Positions 8,391 to 15,130 of a stretch of 64,000 nucleotides of DNA are shown here, one piece after another. The notes beneath the pieces are model-generated. The model made no database searches and had not been told where the DNA came from. It saw only the letters and a program-made list of their open reading frames with translations. Both the position numbers and the translations under genes were made by a program. The first letter of the stretch is position 1, and the number at the start of each line of letters is the position of its first letter. Source of the stretch: Thermicanus aegyptius DSM 12793 (lineage in GTDB: Bacteria > Bacillota > Bacilli > Thermicanales > Thermicanaceae); assembly GCF_000510645.1 (NCBI RefSeq), contig NZ_KI783301.1, positions 1,728,283 to 1,792,282 on the forward strand, read 5' to 3'.

Positions 8391-9050
8391 CTATGAGAAG
8401 GGTTCAATAGAAACTTTTTGAAGCTCTAAATTTTTTTCAATGAGACGATCAATCTTATGCAGATCCTGAGTGGATTCGACCAAATCATAATCATCAATGT
8501 TTATTTTCAAGACAGGTGCGGCGGTAAAATGAGAGATCCATTCTTCGTAACGAGAATAAAGTTCCTTCCAGTAAGAGAGTGGTGTGGTGATTTCACTTTT
8601 CCTCCCCCTTCTCTCAATCCTTTCCATAATTTTTTCAAAAGGGCCGTATAAATAGATGACTAAAGTGGGAGGTGAGAAATAAGGATTCTCAATGATCGAT
8701 TCATAAAGGGCAGAGTAGGTTTCATAATCCCTCTGGCTCATGTTTCCTCGTTCGTATTGAATCCTGGCAAAGATCTCCGCATCCTCGAAAATGGTACGAT
8801 CCTGAATAATCCCCCTTCCCGCATGATGGATACGATTTTGTTCTTTAAATCGTTCTATGAGGAAGTAGATTTGCATATGAAAACTCCACTTCTTAAAATC
8901 ACGGTAATAATCATCAAGATATGGATTTCCTTCCACTTTTTCAAGGATCATTTTTAGTCCTAAAGAGTCGGCTAAGTGAGCGGCGAAGGTTGTTTTTCCC
9001 ACACCAACCATACCGGCCACTGAGAGTAGGATAGGGGAAGAAATAAGCAT
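8391..9050 (-). CDS. Deoxynucleoside kinase (dGK/dAK family)
   Basis: Phosphorylates deoxyribonucleosides in the salvage pathway. The P-loop GMVGVGKTT lies at about 13-21, the substrate-site motif EKVEGNPYLDDYY follows near 32-45, QDRTIFED carries the DR(S/T) motif and the lid is ERIERRGRKSE. The length (219 aa) is typical of Bacillus Dgk/Dck. A TTG at 9056 is possible, but AAAAGAGG lies only 2 nt from it and 8 nt from the ATG at 9050, which I chose. It is flanked by two paralogous small-protein genes on the same strand. Which base it prefers cannot be told. Confidence 0.9.
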   Translation of the reverse strand: MLISSPILLSVAGMVGVGKTTFAAHLADSLGLKMILEKVEGNPYLDDYYRDFKKWSFHMQIYFLIERFKEQNRIHHAGRGIIQDRTIFEDAEIFARIQYERGNMSQRDYETYSALYESIIENPYFSPPTLVIYLYGPFEKIMERIERRGRKSEITTPLSYWKELYSRYEEWISHFTAAPVLKINIDDYDLVESTQDLHKIDRLIEKNLELQKVSIEPFS

Positions 9051-9155
9051 AAACAAAACCTCTTTTCAATCAGACTTTCCGTACAAAGGTACAGTTTCTA
9101 TCGGGATGGGGCATTAGCATTGTACCACAGGTGGAGCGGAAAAGGTATGGAAAAA

Positions 9156-9175
9156 GAAAAAGCCCCGTCAGGGGC
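9156..9175 (-). terminator. Intrinsic terminator of the 9.2-9.5 kb gene
   Basis: GCCCC (9162-9166), loop GTCA, GGGGC (9171-9175). On the minus strand the stem is followed by TTTTTCTTTTT. Confidence 0.8.
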
Positions 9176-9196
9176 CCATTGGCTTAAAGAGGGAGA

Positions 9197-9493
9197 TTAC
9201 CACCAAAAAAGAGAGAGCGCTAAGATGGTGTAGAGAGGAAGGGCTAATCCGGCATAACCAAGTGGGTAATACGTAGGAACAATCCATGGTTTGCCGGCCT
9301 GTTCCAACGTGGTAACCTCAAACTCTTTATCCATCGTGTGGGAAGCAAGCCTTACAGAAGGCCGAATCGGTGCTATACGAAGGTGGGTTGGAGTCACGTG
9401 ATGAACGATGCCGTAATGTCTCATGCCATCATGGCAATCGCAAACGACGGCTTTCCCTACAAATTGCCTAGCATAAGCATAAGAGACAGCCAA
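9197..9493 (-). CDS. Small protein with beta-barrel-like N-terminus and membrane tail (copy 2)
   Basis: 98 residues, paralogue of the protein at 7998-8303. The shared core is MAVSYA, then VGKAVVCDCHDGMRHYGIV, a PIRP segment and AS near residue 50. The C-terminal hydrophobic helix ends LSLFWW, as in copy 1, which ends IPLFWW. This copy has two cysteines (CDC) in the barrel-like part and lacks the Trp cluster. The TTG at 9493 follows AAAGGAGGG by 6 nt. It is divergent from cwlJ (9688), with about 195 bp between, so the two may share a control region. The function is unknown. Confidence 0.8.
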   Translation of the reverse strand: MAVSYAYARQFVGKAVVCDCHDGMRHYGIVHHVTPTHLRIAPIRPSVRLASHTMDKEFEVTTLEQAGKPWIVPTYYPLGYAGLALPLYTILALSLFWW

Positions 9494-9687
9494 TGTTTTC
9501 CCTCCTTTACGTTAGATCCATTCCCTTTATCTTACGTTTATTTTCAGGAATGGCCCTCCACATTAGCCGTTTTTTAATTCGTGAGGATCAAGAAAAAATA
9601 GGCGTGGCAATGGAGAGTGGGCAAGTTCCCAAACCGGGAGTAGGCAATAGATTAGAATTGAAAGAGGAAAGAAACAGGGGTGAAGGG

Positions 9688-10116
9688 ATGGCGGTTATTA
9701 AGGCAAACCGTGAAGAGATTAAGCTTTTAGCACGCCTGATTCGAGCAGAAGCGGAAGAGGACGGGAAGTTGGGGATGTTGATGGTTGGTAATGTGGGAGT
9801 GAATCGGGTAAAGGGGGACTGTCTCGACTTTAAGGGAATACGGACCATAAAACAAATGGTTTTTCAACGCCCAGGAGGTTTTGAAGCAACACAGAAAGGA
9901 TACTTCTATCAAAGGGCGAGGGATAGTGAAATCCGACTTGCCATCAAGGTAATTAATGGGGAGAGATATTATCCGGCAACCTTTGCACTTTGGTTCTTCA
10001 AACCTTATACAGGAGGATGTCCACCCCAATGGTTTAACCAATGGAATAGCGGAAGATATAAATCCCATTGTTTCTATCAACCCACCGTATCCAGCTGTCC
10101 AGGCGTATATCGTTAG
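9688..10116 (+). CDS. cwlJ: Spore cortex-lytic enzyme CwlJ
   Basis: 142 residues, the same length as B. subtilis CwlJ, covering a single Hydrolase_2 (SleB/CwlJ) domain. The conserved helix LLARLIRAEAEEDGKLG (about 11-27) holds the probable catalytic glutamate, and FALWFFKPYTGG and CPPQWFNQWNSG near the C-terminus are family blocks. There is no signal peptide, in keeping with a mother-cell protein placed in the coat that cuts cortex during germination. The frame is open upstream to 9493, but only ATG 9688 has a ribosome site (AGGGGTGAAGGG). gerQ follows after 15 bp; GerQ is needed for CwlJ localisation, and the two form an operon in several Bacilli. Confidence 0.95.
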   Translation: MAVIKANREEIKLLARLIRAEAEEDGKLGMLMVGNVGVNRVKGDCLDFKGIRTIKQMVFQRPGGFEATQKGYFYQRARDSEIRLAIKVINGERYYPATFALWFFKPYTGGCPPQWFNQWNSGRYKSHCFYQPTVSSCPGVYR

Positions 10117-10131
10117 AAGGAGTGATGTTTG

Positions 10132-10560
10132 ATGAGTTATCCCTATATGGAATGGGAATACCCCTTATCTTCTCATTATCCTATCTTCTCTCCTCATGCG
10201 GCGCCCACCCCCACAACACCATTACAACCCAGTGGCGCCACGATCCCAGGCATTCCCCTCACTCCCCAAGAGATGCTGGAAGAAGAGATTTCCTATGTAG
10301 AAAACATCTTGCGGTTTAACCGGGGAAAGATGGCTACCTTCTTCATGACCTATGAAAATAACCCGGAGTGGACTGCGAAAGTATTTAGGGGAGAGATCGA
10401 GACGGCGGGTCGAGATCATATCATTATTAGTGATCCCAATACCGGCAAGAGATTTCTTCTTCTCACCGTAAATTTGGATTATGTGGAGTTTGACGAAAGA
10501 ATCGCTTATGTACCGCCGAGGATTCCACCCTATGTACAGATGCAACTGGAAGAAAGATAA
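10132..10560 (+). CDS. gerQ: Spore coat protein GerQ
   Basis: 142 residues. The C-terminal domain (about 50-142), with GKMATFFMTY, FRGEIETAGRDHIIISDP and the YVEFDERIAY block, is the GerQ core. The N-terminus is a Pro/Ser/Thr/Tyr-rich tail. GerQ holds CwlJ in the coat and is normally cross-linked by transglutaminase Tgl through lysines near its N-terminus. Here the first lysine is residue 66, so that cross-linking route seems absent (see findings). A TTG at 10129 directly precedes the ATG at 10132; AAGGAGTG upstream fits the ATG better. It is in an operon with cwlJ and ends at a strong terminator. Confidence 0.9.
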   Translation: MSYPYMEWEYPLSSHYPIFSPHAAPTPTTPLQPSGATIPGIPLTPQEMLEEEISYVENILRFNRGKMATFFMTYENNPEWTAKVFRGEIETAGRDHIIISDPNTGKRFLLLTVNLDYVEFDERIAYVPPRIPPYVQMQLEER

Positions 10561-10573
10561 TGGAAATACTATG

Positions 10574-10603
10574 AAGGCCTACTCGATAGGCCTTATTTTC
10601 TTT
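10574..10603 (+). terminator. Terminator of cwlJ-gerQ
   Basis: AAGGCCTA (10574-10581) and TAGGCCTT (10587-10594) form an 8-bp perfect stem with a CTCGA loop, then ATTTTCTTT. Confidence 0.9.
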
Positions 10604-10622
10604 ATGAAGGAGGGATCGATCC

Positions 10623-11174
10623 ATGTTCCACTCTTTGTTGATCAAATCATTGGTTCTCTGCTTCTTCATCGTTACTCCTGTAGGGGAGGAAAAATTCCAT
10701 GAGCTAACGGATATTGAAGCACCTGTACAACAAGCCCATTCGTTTCATGAATTGGTGCATGCGGCCGACATCATAGCTTACGGATCGTTCGGAGAGGTGA
10801 CAAGAAGGGAAGATACCACCCAATTGGTAGAGGGGAGAAGAATCATCCACTATATACAACCTTTTTATGGGCAGACTTATATAAAAGGCGGAGCTTTTGA
10901 ATTCGTTGATGTTCTTACGACAGGAGTAGAACCTTCTCCTCCCTTGGCAGATCCCTTAAATAAACGTTTTCCGGGGGCGGTGGCAGAAGGCGAGTATGTC
11001 GTATTTCTTAAGAAAATTCCCGGCCGGCCTCTTTATTATTTGATAGGCGGTTGGCAAGGGTTATATCCGGTTTATGAAGATGAAATCATTGTTTTAGAGG
11101 AGGGGGGGTTTCAGGAACTGGGCGGTTTAACGGTGGAACAACTGAAGAAAAAGGTGGAACTTCTTGAAAAGTAG
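10623..11174 (+). CDS. Probable secreted protein of unknown function
   Basis: 183 residues, family not recognised. An N-terminal hydrophobic stretch (about 5-20, LLIKSLVLCFFIVTPV) could be a signal peptide or anchor. The rest is soluble and mixed alpha/beta, with segments SFHELVHAADIIAYGSFGEV and GAVAEGEYVVFLKKIPG that resemble a beta-rich domain ending in a helix (LTVEQLKKKVELLEK). The ATG at 10623 has AAGGAGGGA about 7 nt upstream, so the gene is credible. It sits between the gerQ terminator and a tiny membrane-peptide gene. A sporulation role is possible from position only. Confidence 0.65.
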   Translation: MFHSLLIKSLVLCFFIVTPVGEEKFHELTDIEAPVQQAHSFHELVHAADIIAYGSFGEVTRREDTTQLVEGRRIIHYIQPFYGQTYIKGGAFEFVDVLTTGVEPSPPLADPLNKRFPGAVAEGEYVVFLKKIPGRPLYYLIGGWQGLYPVYEDEIIVLEEGGFQELGGLTVEQLKKKVELLEK

Positions 11175-11312
11175 TTTTATTGATGGAAATAGGAAGAGAG
11201 TAAAGATGGGATAAAAAGTGAAGAAAGGAGAGAAAAAATCTAGGTAGAAGCCGTTTCCTCTTTCATATGATTACATAGGATAGCAAAGAATAAGAATCGG
11301 GAGGTAGAAGGC

Positions 11313-11411
11313 ATGGGAGCGCATGTTACGCCAGGTGGTGCCATCGCCATCACTCTATTCTCCTTTGCAGTGGTGGTCTATGTATTATTGGTCATATCGG
11401 CAAAAGCATAA
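11313..11411 (+). CDS. 32-residue single-helix membrane peptide
   Basis: MGAHVTPGGAIAIT, then a hydrophobic helix of about 18 residues and a short basic end (SAKA). A GGGAGGT ribosome site lies at 11299-11305, and a 13-bp-stem terminator follows 18 bp after the stop, so the unit looks like a deliberate monocistronic small gene. The P-x-G-A then hydrophobic pattern recalls tiny oxidase subunits (CoxIIa type) and short spore membrane peptides, but I cannot assign it. It lies between the spore cluster and amtB. Confidence 0.6.
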   Translation: MGAHVTPGGAIAITLFSFAVVVYVLLVISAKA

Positions 11412-11428
11412 CCGCAAATGAGATCATG

Positions 11429-11460
11429 AAAAACTCCGTGAGCTTCACGGAGTTTTTCGT
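11429..11460 (+). terminator. Intrinsic terminator after the 32-residue peptide gene
   Basis: A stem of up to 13 bp (11429-11441 with 11445-11457), core ACTCCGTGA/TCACGGAGT, loop GCT. The T-run is part of the 3' arm. Confidence 0.9.
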
Positions 11461-11515
11461 ATGTGTACTGGGGCAGATCTCTAAGGGATACATATTAATT
11501 TTTATAATCGGGAAA

Positions 11516-11532
11516 TGTAAAAAAAACTTACA
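11516..11532 (+). promoter_or_regulatory. TnrA/GlnR-type box upstream of amtB
   Basis: TGTAAAAAAAACTTACA matches the TnrA/GlnR consensus TGTNANAWWWTMTNACA at every fixed position but one (A for T at position 11). It lies 18 bp upstream of the amtB -35 element. In B. subtilis the nrgAB ammonium-transport operon is activated by TnrA from a site just upstream of the promoter. Confidence 0.75.
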
Positions 11533-11550
11533 CAAGAATGAAAAAGAGTA

Positions 11551-11579
11551 TTGACTAGATGAGAAATAACACGTATAAT
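11551..11579 (+). promoter_or_regulatory. Sigma-A promoter of amtB
   Basis: TTGACT (11551-11556), a 17-bp spacer, TATAAT (11574-11579). The -10 is perfect and the -35 has one mismatch. Confidence 0.85.
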
Positions 11580-11633
11580 GGCATCATAAGAAATGATGTT
11601 ATTTAATATTACAAAAGATGTTAGGAGAGGAGA

Positions 11634-12998
11634 GTGTTCCGTGTGAAGAAAAGACCGTTTTTATTCCTTCCCGTCTTACTTTTTCTTCTTCTTCCCCAGA
11701 CAGCCTTTGCTGCTGAAGATCCTGTGGCTGCCGTGGCAAAATCGGTCGATTTGCTCTGGGTTCTCATTGCAGCGGTTTTGGTCATTTTTATGCAGGCCGG
11801 TTTTGCTTTGTTGGAGGCAGGTTCAACGCGGATGAAAAATGCAGGACATATTGCAGGGAAAACGGTCCTTGCTTTCGGTCTTGCCACCCTTACTTTTTGG
11901 GCCGTAGGCTTTGCATTTACATTCGGTGAAGGAAATGCCCTTATTGGTTTGAAAGGGTTTTTCCTTCAAGGTGTGGTTGAAGTTTTTGGTATACCCATCC
12001 CTCATTTCTTCCTCTTCCAATTTGCGTTCGCTGCGGTTTCTTTGGCGATCGCGCTAGGCGGATTTGCGGAGAGGGCGAAATTATCCATCTATTTTATCTT
12101 TGGAATTCTCTTCACCGCCATCATCTATCCGGTGGTTGGTCACTGGGTCTGGGGTGGAGGTTGGTTAGGGACGATGGGAATGCAGGATTTTGCAGGATCC
12201 ACGGTCGTTCACCTTCAGGGAGGGCTTGCCGCCTTAATTGCTACGATCATGCTTAAACCCCGATTAGGGAAGTTTAATAAAGACGGCACCGCCAATTTTA
12301 TGCCGGGACATAACCAGGTCTACACCGTCTTAGGAGTAATCATCCTCTGGGTGGGTTGGTTTGGTTTTAATGCAGGGAGTACCCTAGGCGTTGCCAATGG
12401 ACTTTACGGGCATGTAGCCCTAACCACCCAACTGGCTACCGCTGCAGGAGCGGTTGCCGCCATCCTAGCTGCCTGGGCTTACTCGGGGAAAGCGGATATC
12501 CCCAGCATGTTAAACGGAGTCCTTGCCGCTCTTGTTGCCATCACTGCTGCTTGTGCTTTCGTCGAGCCGTGGGCTGCCGTACTTATCGGGGCCTTGGCGG
12601 GGATTCTCACCTACTTCAGCGCAGTTGTTTTGGAAAAGATGGGCGTAGATGATCCCATCGGCGCCTTCTCCGTTCATGGGATTGCCGGGATCTGGGGGAC
12701 CTTGTCTACAGGTTTCTTTGCTTCTCCTCGCCTTGTGGAAATTACCGGAGTTGGAAAAGCAGGGTTATTCTACGGCGCCGGTTTTGAACAGCTTGGCGTT
12801 CAAGCCTTAGGTGTGGCAGGTGCCGCTCTCTATGTTGCCGTAGTTAGCTATATCATCTTCGCAATCTTAAAGGCCACCATCGGACTTCGTGTAACGGAAG
12901 AGGAGGAAATTGTAGGCCTTGATCTTTCCGAGCACGGATCCTATGGATACCCTGAACAGATTGAAGCATTGCAACAGCTTCACTCCGCCAAATCTTGA
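11634..12998 (+). CDS. amtB: Ammonium transporter AmtB/NrgA
   Basis: Trimeric membrane channel for ammonium. It has 454 residues with an N-terminal signal-like helix (LLFLLLPQTAFA) followed by eleven membrane helices. The twin pore histidines lie in VVHLQGG (about H193) and FSVHGIAGIWG (about H348); GWFGFNAGS is the other family hallmark. The C-terminal tail, after about residue 415, keeps the EEEE...LDLSEHG pattern of the regulatory tail that contacts PII proteins, yet no glnK/glnB is adjacent. Starts GTG 11634 and GTG 11643 are both possible behind AGGAGAGG. The TnrA-type box and strong promoter upstream suggest induction under nitrogen limitation. A hairpin follows at 13092. Confidence 0.96.
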   Translation: MFRVKKRPFLFLPVLLFLLLPQTAFAAEDPVAAVAKSVDLLWVLIAAVLVIFMQAGFALLEAGSTRMKNAGHIAGKTVLAFGLATLTFWAVGFAFTFGEGNALIGLKGFFLQGVVEVFGIPIPHFFLFQFAFAAVSLAIALGGFAERAKLSIYFIFGILFTAIIYPVVGHWVWGGGWLGTMGMQDFAGSTVVHLQGGLAALIATIMLKPRLGKFNKDGTANFMPGHNQVYTVLGVIILWVGWFGFNAGSTLGVANGLYGHVALTTQLATAAGAVAAILAAWAYSGKADIPSMLNGVLAALVAITAACAFVEPWAAVLIGALAGILTYFSAVVLEKMGVDDPIGAFSVHGIAGIWGTLSTGFFASPRLVEITGVGKAGLFYGAGFEQLGVQALGVAGAALYVAVVSYIIFAILKATIGLRVTEEEEIVGLDLSEHGSYGYPEQIEALQQLHSAKS

Positions 12999-13059
12999 CG
13001 GACTAACTTACGCCCCCCCTTCTTTTAATCATATATCTTTTTTCGCCCCGAAACCTTTC

Positions 13060-13088
13060 TTGACACCTCTCCTCATATTGGATAAGAG
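13060..13088 (+). promoter_or_regulatory. Possible promoter for the nucleotidyltransferase-exonuclease pair
   Basis: A perfect TTGACA (13060-13065) with 17 bp to TAAGAG (13083-13088); the -10 is poor. Transcription would start at about 13095, at or inside the hairpin at 13092-13116. Confidence 0.4.
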
Positions 13089-13091
13089 TAA

Positions 13092-13116
13092 AGAGAGGAA
13101 TCGGGGCCTCTTTTTT
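13092..13116 (+). terminator. Terminator-like hairpin between amtB and the DUF294 gene
   Basis: AGAGG (13094-13098) and CCTCT (13107-13111) with an 8-nt loop AATCGGGG, then TTTTT. The stem is short. The loop and 3' arm (TCGGGGC, 13101-13107) can instead pair with GCCCCGA at 13045-13051. Confidence 0.6.
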
Positions 13117-13139
13117 ACTCAAGTTTGAGGGGTGAGAGG

Positions 13140-14201
13140 ATGGAGGAGCATCTCCTACGATGTATCGATGAAAGTCAAACGATTGAAAACTTAATCGTTT
13201 TGCGACAAAAAGGTTTGGATGATTACCGCTCTACCATCACAGACCGATGGATGAGCCATTCAGAATTTAAACAGTTAGGAGAATTCCATCGCCACCTTTA
13301 TAAACGGGTCATCGAGATCACCTTACAAGAATTAGAAATAGAGGGTAAAATACCTAAAAAATTTAAGCCTTTCTCTTTTGTTTTACTTGGAAGCGGAGGC
13401 CGTGAAGAATTGACGTCGGCCAGTGATCAGGATCATATGATGATCATCCAGGGGACAGATGAAATGGATGAGGAAGAGGAATTGTTTTATGCCCATTTCA
13501 CCCAACGAATTGCCGTCTCAATGGTTCAGATCGGTCTTCCCCTTTGTGAAGGGAATGTGTTAGCCACCAATCGTAAATGGCGCCTCCTCGAAGGGGAATT
13601 ACGGCTCCAATTGGACGAATGGTTTTACGATCATGACTGGAAGCAAGTGAGAAATTTTATCATTCTCTATGACATGAATTCCGTTTATGGGGATGTTGAG
13701 ATTGTAGATCGTATCCGTCAGTACATTTACCGCAAATTAGAACAGAGCCCCTTTTTCCTAAAGAGAATCTTTGAAAATATGAAAAAAAACGAGGTTCCGT
13801 TAACGCCGTTTGGAAAGATTATGATATCTATGTATGGACCTCATCAGGGTTCCATCTCGGTTAAACAGGGAATGTATCTTCCCCTGGTTAAATCGATTCG
13901 TCTTATCTCCATAGGAGAGCAAATCCATGCCAACTCAACGCTAAGCCGAATTCAACATCTCGTAGATCAAGGATTTTGGGATGAAAACACGGGGAATTAT
14001 TGGTCATTCACCTTCCTAAAAATAATGACTTTGCGTTACGGAATGCCGATTCGGTTTGCGATGAAGGATGGTGATCATCTCCCCTATTCGCATCTCGCGG
14101 CCCGGGAACAGGGAGAAATCAAAGAGATCTTAAGAAGCTTGAAAGATTTACAGAAAGAAGCGGAAAGCTACGTTAAACATAAATTAGGCGAAAGGAGGTA
14201 A
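13140..14201 (+). CDS. GlnD-like nucleotidyltransferase (DUF294 family)
   Basis: 353 residues. The nucleotidyltransferase motif is GSGGREE followed by SDQD (D96 and D98), the same G-S-x-G-R-x-E...D-x-D pattern as PII uridylyltransferase GlnD and DUF294 proteins. The C-terminal two thirds is helical, like the DUF294 C-terminal domain. No HD or ACT domains are present, so it is not a complete GlnD, and no PII gene is in the window. ATG 13140 is preceded by GAGGGGTGAG; an in-frame TTG at 13125 has no ribosome site. The next gene begins 5 bp after its stop, so the pair is an operon. The target of nucleotidylation is unknown. Confidence 0.8.
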   Translation: MEEHLLRCIDESQTIENLIVLRQKGLDDYRSTITDRWMSHSEFKQLGEFHRHLYKRVIEITLQELEIEGKIPKKFKPFSFVLLGSGGREELTSASDQDHMMIIQGTDEMDEEEELFYAHFTQRIAVSMVQIGLPLCEGNVLATNRKWRLLEGELRLQLDEWFYDHDWKQVRNFIILYDMNSVYGDVEIVDRIRQYIYRKLEQSPFFLKRIFENMKKNEVPLTPFGKIMISMYGPHQGSISVKQGMYLPLVKSIRLISIGEQIHANSTLSRIQHLVDQGFWDENTGNYWSFTFLKIMTLRYGMPIRFAMKDGDHLPYSHLAAREQGEIKEILRSLKDLQKEAESYVKHKLGERR

Positions 14202-14206
14202 TTCAG

Positions 14207-14935
14207 GTGAGGGTTCCTTGGACTCATCTCATCTCTACCATTAAAGAGCAAGGAATCGCCCAAAAGAAATTAGGTTTTCCTAATCTTGACGACCCTAATC
14301 ACCTCGCTTATCTTCGATATCTGCTAAAAGAGAGCAGGCAAGAGCAAGATCTTGCGATTCCCCTCGATCAATTGGACGTGATCGTCTTTGATTTCGAAAC
14401 GACCGGTTTCTATCCGCAAAGGGGAGATGAGATCATCTCCATCGGGGCGATACGATTTCGAGGTTTGGGTGATGAGGAAGAATTTTTTTATACACTGGTA
14501 AAACCGAATAAGGCGATTCCACCTCATATTCAAGAACTTACGGGAATAAATCAGGATGCGGTATCAACAGCTCCAACGATTAAGACGGCTATCCATGAAT
14601 TTATGAAATTTGCGGGAAGTCGCGTCATGGTTGCCCATTATGCCAACCATGATAAGCGTTTTTTGGATGAGAACCTTTGGAGATTATATCGGTTGAAAGT
14701 ACAGAATCGTCTGTTTGACACCAAACATATATATCAGTTTTTATACCCTGAATGGGAAGATTACACGTTGGAATCCATATTATCCCATCTAAACCGAGAG
14801 GTGGGGAAAAGACATCATGCGTTAAGTGATGCTCAAATGGCAGCGGATTTATGGAAAACGGCGATGCATGAAGTGTCGAAACGAGGAGCCCGGAATTTGG
14901 GAGATCTATACCATCTTCTTGCCGTAGCAAGATAG
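14207..14935 (+). CDS. DEDDh 3'-5' exonuclease (DnaQ/PolC-epsilon-like)
   Basis: 242 residues. The exonuclease domain holds Exo I VFDFETTGF (D62, E64), Exo II AHYANHDKRFL and Exo III RHHALSDAQMAA, the full DEDDh set, so activity is expected. The N-terminal 50 residues are helical and not assigned. The start is GTG 14207, 8 nt after GAAAGGAGG, placed inside the end of the previous gene. It pairs with the GlnD-like gene; this two-gene arrangement recurs in Bacilli but has no settled function. A terminator follows about 100 bp downstream. Confidence 0.88.
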   Translation: MRVPWTHLISTIKEQGIAQKKLGFPNLDDPNHLAYLRYLLKESRQEQDLAIPLDQLDVIVFDFETTGFYPQRGDEIISIGAIRFRGLGDEEEFFYTLVKPNKAIPPHIQELTGINQDAVSTAPTIKTAIHEFMKFAGSRVMVAHYANHDKRFLDENLWRLYRLKVQNRLFDTKHIYQFLYPEWEDYTLESILSHLNREVGKRHHALSDAQMAADLWKTAMHEVSKRGARNLGDLYHLLAVAR

Positions 14936-15032
14936 TTTTCCCACGCTATGTTGAAATTCGTTATAAAGACGAAGAGACTTTTTTTACGATGTATGCATAT
15001 GCAACTGGGATTTGCCATAAAAGGGATTTCCC

Positions 15033-15063
15033 ATAGAAAGGATCTTTCTATCTTTTTTTTTTT
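15033..15063 (+). terminator. Terminator upstream of argC
   Basis: ATAGAAAG (15033-15040), loop GAT, CTTTCTAT (15044-15051), then a long T-run. It separates the exonuclease transcript from the argC promoter, which starts 8 bp later. Confidence 0.88.
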
Positions 15064-15070
15064 GAATGGA

Positions 15071-15105
15071 TTGCATAAATAAACGTAAGGATGTATTATA
15101 ATTCA
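15071..15105 (+). promoter_or_regulatory. argC promoter with two ARG boxes
   Basis: TTGCAT (15071-15076), a 17-bp spacer, TATTAT (15094-15099). TGTATTATAATTCA (15092-15105) matches the ArgR/AhrC half-palindrome TGAATWWWWATTCA at 13 of 14 positions and covers the -10. A weaker copy, TGCATAAATAAACG (15072-15085), covers the -35. The same layout occurs at argF. Arginine-dependent repression is expected. Confidence 0.75.
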
Positions 15106-15130
15106 TAACAGAGAAAAAGGGGTGGGGAAG

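Noticed and set aside
9493-9687. N-terminal extension of cwlJ
   Set aside because: The frame is open, but no ribosome site precedes 9493 and known CwlJ proteins start at the equivalent of 9688.
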